DNA of 10,115 bases from Candidatus Woesearchaeota archaeon. GTDB taxonomy: Archaea > Nanobdellota > Nanobdellia > Woesearchaeales > WJKL01. Numbering within the stretch: position 1 is the first letter of the stretch; every line of letters begins with the position of its first letter. The notes under the pieces were generated by a model. That model ran no database searches. It was not told the DNA's origin and worked only from the letters and a program-made list of their open reading frames with translations. The position numbers and the translations under genes are program-made. The stretch covers positions 1 through 10,115 of the forward strand of contig JAHWIT010000129.1 of NCBI GenBank assembly GCA_019322455.1, in the 5' to 3' direction. Shown here piece by piece: positions 5,722 to 10,115 of the stretch.

Positions 5722-6699
5722 TTACATAGATTTTTTTGAAATCACAATTTTCTTTTTCTTTATTTTTTTCTTTGCTTCATTCAAGGTTAATAATTTGTTC
5801 TTTGCTCCTATATGCTGGATAACTGATTCTGAATTTGTTATGGCAAGTTTTATTGAGGATTCTATACTATTTGTTTTTATTATGCCTGCAACAAAGCTTG
5901 ATGCAAATGCATCTCCTGCTCCTGTTGTTTCAGCAACCTTGATATCATGAGGCATTGCTGAGTAAAGCAAATTAGTATTTCCATCATAAACAAAAACAGG
6001 CTTTGATGCATTTGTAATGCAGACTATTTTAGGACCTGCTGCATTTAATTTTTTAATAACATCTATTAAATTCTTTTTTCTTGACAATAACTGAGCTTCT
6101 TCAAGGTTTAAGATCAATATTGTAGTATATTTTAAAATCTTTTTAAGATATTTAATGCCTTTTTTAGCCTGGTATTCACTTGGATTGTATGCTATTTTTA
6201 TTTTATTTTTATGAGCGTAAGAGGCTAGGAATTGCTGAGTTTTGAATGATTTGCCAAGCATTGAAGAGAAATAAAACCATTTTGTATTAAGCTTTTTAAG
6301 ATCTAGATCATTTTTTCCAAGAAAATCATTTGAGCCTTTGTAAGTAAAGATTGTTCTATGGTGTTCTTTGCTGTCTAATATTGCTGAGAAGCCATTAAAC
6401 TCTTTTCCTACTTTGCCTATAAAATCAATTTTTTCTTTTTTTAACAAATCTAGGATTTTCTTGCAATTGTCTTCTCCTAATTTGCTTAGATATGCAACTT
6501 TGTTTCCTAAACGGGAAAAGGATACTGCTGTGTTTGTTCCTCCTCCACCAATATCATAATGGATTTTATTGACTGCTATCTTGCCTCCTATTGGATAGCA
6601 CATAACCTTTTTACCTTTTGCAACTGATTCATGCAAACCAGTATAAATAAATATATCAACAACCCCAGAACCAACTGTAATTATATCATATCTTTTCAT
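5722..6699 (-). CDS. PfkB-family carbohydrate/nucleoside kinase
   Basis: A 325-residue cytoplasmic kinase of the ribokinase fold that phosphorylates a sugar or nucleoside with ATP or a similar donor. The N-terminal signature GGGGTNTAVSFSRLG is at residues 51-65. The second signature ETTGAGDAF is at 257-265, with catalytic base D263 and its anion-hole glycines. NPSE (172-175) and NLEEA (198-202) match the family's mid-protein motifs. Length is normal (about 300-330), plus a basic tail (KKKIKKKKIVISKKSM). The substrate cannot be read from sequence: ribose, a nucleoside, or a hexose phosphate are all possible, and archaeal nucleoside-degradation kinases of this family are one option. The ATG is 6 bases after GAGG (6706-6709), and a clear promoter precedes it. 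The neighbour downstream is 128 bases away with its own promoter candidate. Confidence 0.92.
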   Translation of the reverse strand: MKRYDIITVGSGVVDIFIYTGLHESVAKGKKVMCYPIGGKIAVNKIHYDIGGGGTNTAVSFSRLGNKVAYLSKLGEDNCKKILDLLKKEKIDFIGKVGKEFNGFSAILDSKEHHRTIFTYKGSNDFLGKNDLDLKKLNTKWFYFSSMLGKSFKTQQFLASYAHKNKIKIAYNPSEYQAKKGIKYLKKILKYTTILILNLEEAQLLSRKKNLIDVIKKLNAAGPKIVCITNASKPVFVYDGNTNLLYSAMPHDIKVAETTGAGDAFASSFVAGIIKTNSIESSIKLAITNSESVIQHIGAKNKLLTLNEAKKKIKKKKIVISKKSM

Positions 6700-6735
6700 T
6701 ATAAACCTCTTTTTTAATTATAACTTATTTTCTTG

Positions 6736-6749
6736 TATTTATAGGTTTT
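6736..6749 (-). promoter_or_regulatory. Archaeal promoter (BRE + TATA) of the PfkB kinase gene
   Basis: On the minus strand AAAACC (6749-6744) is directly followed by TATAAATA (6743-6736), a near-ideal purine-rich BRE plus TATA pair. Transcription should start about 25 bases downstream near 6714, just before GAGG at 6709-6706. This leaves a very short leader with no room for a riboswitch. Read the other way, TATTTATA is also a weak TATA about 21-25 bases before the plus-strand edge of the structured island. Confidence 0.6.
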
Positions 6750-6760
6750 GGTTTTAAGGG

Positions 6761-6950
6761 TGTGTCTCAAGTCTCGTTTGCTACGTGCGAACAAAGAGCT
6801 TTGCTTGATATCGCACTATAGCTATGCAGTCTTACGATACTTGCGAAGAGTCAGACTCGGAGCGAAAAGTCACATTCGCTTCGCTCATGCGGGTACCGTT
6901 CGTCTGGCTACCTGCACTCACTGACCATAAATGGTGACTTGGGATACACA
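6761..6950 (+). ncRNA. Candidate structured RNA or MITE-like element, no gene
   Basis: A 190-base non-coding island of about 48% G+C (hand count 92 of 190) amid clearly AT-richer DNA. Its ends pair: 6761-6773 with 6936-6950, a 13-pair stem with a two-base bulge. Inside I find GCGA 6787-6790 with TCGC 6811-6814 around a CAAA/TTTG hairpin. AGTCT 6828-6832 pairs with AGACT 6853-6857. GAGCGAA 6860-6866 pairs with TTCGCTC 6880-6886. An eight-pair stem joins 6888-6895 and 6909-6916, and a small ACCAT/ATGGT hairpin covers 6924-6935. The two wobble pairs seen (T6767-G6942, G6891-T6913) would be G-U only in a plus-strand RNA. It does not match tRNA, 5S rRNA or the RNase P and SRP motifs I know. The alternative is a dispersed inverted-repeat element. 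It is the only sizeable gap between genes here (6744-6960). Confidence 0.5.
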
Positions 6951-6960
6951 TGTTTTAGAA

Positions 6961-9153
6961 TTAGATGCTTAACAAACAAAGCCTTGCAGTAAGGTAGGCA
7001 AGTGTTGATTCTGCTCCTCTGTTAACATTGACTGTGGATTCTCCAACACCATCATAGCAGCCCCCTGATTCTTCATCATATACCATTTGTTGTAAGAAGT
7101 TTTTACCTAAGAACCAATGGAATGCATTTGAGGCATATTTTACATATTCTTTTTCACCAGTTGCTTTGTGAGCTAAAATAAGGGCTTGCACCATACATCC
7201 TGTATCAACAGGCTGTTGGTCATATAAAGCATGATGTTTGTCTTTTACACACCATCCATTGTGTCCAATTGGAGCAAAGATTCCATTATGAAATGTTTTT
7301 GAGATTAGGAAATCAAGGCTTTGTTTTGCAATATCAAGATATTTTTGTTCTCTTGTTGCAAGATATGCATAAAAGAGGGATTCAGGCAGTCTGCTGTTGG
7401 AATAAGTTAGTTTATTTTCAAACCATTTCCAATTTTCATCAGAATTAAGTTCATATAATGAAACTAAATAATCAGCTAATCTTTTTATCTCAGTTATGTT
7501 GTTTTCTGAATAATTATTTTTATTATAATAATATATTCCAATTAAACTGAATGCTAGAGATCTTGGGCTTAAGAATTCTTTAATAGGAGGCAATGCTTTT
7601 AATAAAATGTTTTTTGCTTGTTTTTTTAGATCATGAGGCAATAGTTTTAATGCTGTTACATATCCTAGAACATATACTGCTCTTCCATGAGCATCTGCAC
7701 TGAATTCTTTAAAGTTTATTTTTTTATGTTTATCTACATAGTTGTATAATTTTCCTTCTTTAGCTTGAACATATTTTATATAATCTAGATATGTTTTTAT
7801 TAACCTTAATTGTTTATATTCTCCAAATCTGTTATAGTATTTTCCACAGACAAACAATGCTCTTGCATTATCATCTAATGTATATCCACTCTCAACATCA
7901 GGGATTGCATAGTTTGCAAATTGAATAATGCCAAAATTATCTGTTAGTCTATTTAAGTGTGTTGTATTGATCTCAGGTATTCTTTTGACATAGATTTCAG
8001 GCAAGGTTAGATAGGTTTTGAATACTCTTGCGTATGATAATGCAACATTAGACCATGTCATATGTCTTGTATAAGAGTATGCACTTTTTTCCATATCTCT
8101 TCTTAAATTTTTATTAGATAATAATTCTAAGATTGTTTTTGAAAATGATTTGGGATCTTTAAATCCTACCAGCCTTCCTCTTTCATTTGTTATTATGTCT
8201 TTTGCATGCAAGAAAGGAGTTGATATAATTGGCCTGCCGCAGCTCATGGCATAGACTAATGTACCACTTGTGATTTGATTTGGGTCTTGACTAGAAGAGA
8301 TATAGATGTCTGTTGATTTAATGTATTGTATTATTTCATTTAATTTTAGATACTTGTTATAAAATTTGACATTATTTTGAAGGTTTAGTTCTTTTATTTT
8401 TTTTTCTAAGAAGTTTCTGTATTTTTCACCTTCTTGTTTTCTTATTACTGGATGTGTTTCTCCTACAATCAAGTAAATAAGATTTGGAAATTTCTTTACA
8501 ATATCAGACAAGGCTTCAATAACATGCTCATATCCTTTTCCAGGACTAATCATACCAAATGAGGATAATACAATTTTGTCTTTTAATCCTAATCTTCTTT
8601 TTTCTTTTATTTGTTCTTCAAATGCTACTGTATGTACTCCATGAGGTATTAGGTTTATTTTGCTTTTAACTCCATAATCTTCTCTAAGAATCTTAACTGC
8701 GGTTTTTGTCATAACAATAATAGATTCTACTCTCTCTGCTATGTCTCTTACAACTTGTCTTAATTTTTCATCTGGATCCGGCAAAATGCTATGGAATGTT
8801 ATAACAACAGGCTTCTCAATGACATCTAAGAAGGAGATAAGGTAGGATCCATGTTCTCCTCCAAAAATACCAAATTCATGCTGAATATTTATTAATTTAA
8901 TTGAATCTATATTGTTTATTCTTTTAGCTGTGTTAACATAAGCATCTATATCATTATCAGTTATCTGAAATAGTACTTTTCTTGGATAATTATAGATATT
9001 TACTCCATTTCTATTTAAAGCAAGAATTCTTGATCTGATTGTTGGGAAGAATTTGTCATCTATCGCATCTGTTAAATCTTTTGTAAATGTAGCAATTCCA
9101 CATTCTCTTGGTGGAAATGTTCCCATATACAAAACACATGGTTGTTTTTCCAT
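6961..9153 (-). CDS. GT4 glycosyltransferase fused to an alpha/alpha-toroid (six-hairpin glycosidase-like) domain
   Basis: A 730-residue cytoplasmic two-domain protein. Residues 1 to about 385 are a GT-B fold glycosyltransferase of family 4: TFPPRECGIATFT (12-24), QHEFGIFGG (91-99), SFGMISPGKG (198-207) and the donor-binding SGTLVYAMSCGRP (296-308) are clear. Residues about 400-730 are all-helical, with recurring hairpins and the motifs YTLDDNARAL (425-434), SADAHGRAVYVLGY (485-498), YDQQPVDTG (644-652) and NRGAEST (711-717), typical of an alpha/alpha toroid seen in glycosidases and isomerases. The neighbouring upstream gene is GH130, and GT4/toroid with GH130 is a recurring pairing. So it probably makes or remodels a mannose-containing or other beta-linked glycan; donor and product are unknown. 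AGGTG (9162-9166) lies 8 bases before the ATG. Confidence 0.9.
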   Translation of the reverse strand: MEKQPCVLYMGTFPPRECGIATFTKDLTDAIDDKFFPTIRSRILALNRNGVNIYNYPRKVLFQITDNDIDAYVNTAKRINNIDSIKLINIQHEFGIFGGEHGSYLISFLDVIEKPVVITFHSILPDPDEKLRQVVRDIAERVESIIVMTKTAVKILREDYGVKSKINLIPHGVHTVAFEEQIKEKRRLGLKDKIVLSSFGMISPGKGYEHVIEALSDIVKKFPNLIYLIVGETHPVIRKQEGEKYRNFLEKKIKELNLQNNVKFYNKYLKLNEIIQYIKSTDIYISSSQDPNQITSGTLVYAMSCGRPIISTPFLHAKDIITNERGRLVGFKDPKSFSKTILELLSNKNLRRDMEKSAYSYTRHMTWSNVALSYARVFKTYLTLPEIYVKRIPEINTTHLNRLTDNFGIIQFANYAIPDVESGYTLDDNARALFVCGKYYNRFGEYKQLRLIKTYLDYIKYVQAKEGKLYNYVDKHKKINFKEFSADAHGRAVYVLGYVTALKLLPHDLKKQAKNILLKALPPIKEFLSPRSLAFSLIGIYYYNKNNYSENNITEIKRLADYLVSLYELNSDENWKWFENKLTYSNSRLPESLFYAYLATREQKYLDIAKQSLDFLISKTFHNGIFAPIGHNGWCVKDKHHALYDQQPVDTGCMVQALILAHKATGEKEYVKYASNAFHWFLGKNFLQQMVYDEESGGCYDGVGESTVNVNRGAESTLAYLTARLCLLSI

Positions 9154-9189
9154 ATTCTAAACACCTATAGGGATTGAGAAAAGACAATA

Positions 9190-9198
9190 TTTTATAAA
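9190..9198 (-). promoter_or_regulatory. Possible TATA box of the GT4 fusion gene
   Basis: On the minus strand TTTATAAAA lies about 25 bases before a plausible transcription start near 9168 and just ahead of AGGTG at 9166-9162. Sitting in the 86-base gap after GH130, it suggests the fusion gene can be transcribed on its own. The upstream BRE position (CGATAA) is only moderately purine-rich. Confidence 0.4.
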
Positions 9199-9239
9199 AT
9201 TATCGTTACTATAATATAGGGAGATACATATATATTTAT

Positions 9240-10115
9240 TTATTGTTTTATTAGCTCTTTTACAAGTTCATTGATATTTAAAGAAACAGCTGCGATTCGT
9301 TTATCAGCTGCTCCATAGTATATATAGAGTTTTTTATCAAAAAGAGCAGTACCGCTAGGAAATACAACATTATCTACATTGCCTTTTCTCTCCCATTTTT
9401 CCTCTGGAGAGAATAATGGATTATGACTATGGCCAATTACTATTCTTGGGTCTTTTTTGTCTAATAAAGCTGCTCCTGCTCTATATGTTCTTCCTACATC
9501 CATGTCATCTACTGCGTGATAGATTAAAAGCCATCCTTTATCTGTTAAGATTGGAGGACAGCCACCACCAATATTTCTTGTTTCATACCAATGCCTTGAT
9601 TGAAGAATAACAAAATTACTTAGGTTTTTGAAATATCTTTTCCAAAAGTTTAATGTGAGGTCTTTAAATCTTTTAAAGTATATTACTTGTATATCTGGCA
9701 GAATTCTATGAACTAGAGCGAATTTTCCATTAAATTTTTTTGGAAATAAAAAGGCATCTTTGTTCCATAAGAGTACATCTTTTCCAACTTTATCTTTATA
9801 ATAGGCTTCAAAAAGAAAGTATCTGTCTTTTAATCTACAACCCTTAAATAGATCTTCTGCTTCGTCATATGTTATTTCTGGAGAAATAATTCCTTCTTTT
9901 TTAAAGTGTTTAAGGTCTTTACTTGTTGCATAAGCAATATGTACATTTTTTCCATCATAAGAGATATAAGTAAGATAATATGTTCCATCAATCTCTACAA
10001 TTCTGGGATCTTCAAGATTGTATTCATAATTTAATTCTGGTTCTAATATTGGCTTTTTTGCTCTTTCTACAACCTTTAATGGACCTTCTAATTTAGCATA
10101 GCCTATTGTTGATCT
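9240..10115 (-). CDS. Glycoside hydrolase family 130 protein (beta-mannoside phosphorylase or mannosidase), 3' part only
   Basis: The minus-strand frame is open from the right edge to TAA at 9242-9240, giving 291 residues of a GH130 five-bladed beta-propeller enzyme; the N-terminus lies beyond the window. Blade motifs are clear: LEDPRIVEIDGTYYLTY (visible residues 34-50), FNGKFALVHR, IGGGCPPILTDKGWLLIYH, TYRAGAALLDKKDP, and the closing NVVFPSGTALFD then LYIYYGAADKRIA. GH130 enzymes cleave beta-mannosides, mostly by phosphorolysis to mannose 1-phosphate. The EDPR segment corresponds to the region carrying the general acid. Phosphorylase and hydrolase subgroups differ at a few phosphate-binding residues that I cannot assign here; HR in VHR is kept, while the usual Lys after PPI is Leu. 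An ATG at 9503 lies inside the domain and is not the start. It pairs with the GT4 fusion gene. Confidence 0.9.
   Translation of the reverse strand, partial: RSTIGYAKLEGPLKVVERAKKPILEPELNYEYNLEDPRIVEIDGTYYLTYISYDGKNVHIAYATSKDLKHFKKEGIISPEITYDEAEDLFKGCRLKDRYFLFEAYYKDKVGKDVLLWNKDAFLFPKKFNGKFALVHRILPDIQVIYFKRFKDLTLNFWKRYFKNLSNFVILQSRHWYETRNIGGGCPPILTDKGWLLIYHAVDDMDVGRTYRAGAALLDKKDPRIVIGHSHNPLFSPEEKWERKGNVDNVVFPSGTALFDKKLYIYYGAADKRIAAVSLNINELVKELIKQ

Noticed and set aside
5697..5729. Ten-codon plus-strand ORF MRRRMRRGFT
   Set aside because: Too short, overlaps the end of the kinase gene and has no ribosome-binding site; the likeness to very basic ribosomal peptides such as L41e does not extend past a few residues.
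6774..6915. Imperfect direct repeat CGTTTGCTACGTGC (6775-6788) / CGTCTGGCTACCTGC (6901-6915) inside the island as a sign of an insertion or array
   Set aside because: Only about 15 imperfect bases in two copies; too weak to call a repeat or attachment site, and one copy is used in a hairpin.
6761..6950. tRNA, 5S rRNA, RNase P or SRP RNA in the GC-rich island
   Set aside because: No T-loop GTTCGAATC-type block with a matching acceptor stem, and none of the conserved RNase P or SRP sequence motifs I know is visible.
9501..9503. ATG at 9503 as the start of a separate 87-residue gene
   Set aside because: The same frame is open without stops to 10115 and encodes the upstream GH130 blades, so this Met is internal.
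1..10115. CRISPR array, transposase, integrase or prophage genes
   Set aside because: No regularly spaced repeats and no mobile-element protein motifs were seen on either strand.

Overview
The window is AT-rich (roughly 30-35% G+C by eye), densely coded and most probably archaeal. The evidence is TATA/BRE-like boxes ahead of the minus-strand genes, Shine-Dalgarno sites of the GAGGTGAT/GGAGG type, single-cluster ferredoxin of the Pyrococcus layout, and a secreted protein with N-glycosylation sequons. The gene style (tiny intergenic gaps, many small lysine-rich proteins) recalls DPANN archaea such as Woesearchaeota or Pacearchaeota; that placement is an inference, not a demonstration.

Left half (1-4963, plus strand): one tightly packed run of ten genes with gaps of about 40 bases or less and two ATGA overlaps, best read as a single operon. 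In order: the 3' part of a PduL-type phosphate acyltransferase; a DUF134 helix-turn-helix protein with a zinc-ribbon tail; a cation diffusion facilitator carrying the same zinc-ribbon tail; a tandem two-domain NifX/MTH1175-type (dinitrogenase iron-molybdenum cofactor biosynthesis family) protein; a 70-residue unknown; a ferredoxin; a 58-residue single-membrane-span protein; a MinD-type P-loop ATPase with an inserted two-cluster ferredoxin domain; a two-span membrane protein with two six-cysteine repeats; and a small DUF4405/cytochrome b561-like membrane protein. The combination NifX-type protein + ferredoxin-bearing MinD ATPase resembles the anaerobe-specific 'orange protein' (ORP) cluster of Desulfovibrio. 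Here it has acquired a metal transporter, a matching regulator candidate and a membrane redox end. The biochemical role is unknown; a metal/Fe-S cofactor or membrane redox system is the working guess.

Right half (4970-10115, minus strand): four genes that appear to be separately transcribed or in short units. A 207-residue secreted protein with four cysteines converges on the operon with a 6-base gap. Upstream of it lies a PfkB-family sugar/nucleoside kinase with a good archaeal promoter. Further right are a 730-residue fusion of a GT4 glycosyltransferase with an alpha/alpha-toroid domain, and the 3' part of a GH130 mannoside phosphorylase/mannosidase gene that runs off the window. The last two make a glycan (possibly mannan-type) metabolism pair.

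Between the kinase and the glycosyltransferase (about 6761-6950) is a 190-base island of about 48% G+C with no gene. It closes with a 13-base-pair stem and holds several internal hairpins, and both wobble pairs found favour a plus-strand RNA. It is either an unrecognised structured RNA or a MITE-like repeat, and is the most unexpected item in the window. No rRNA, tRNA, CRISPR array, transposase or phage gene was seen.
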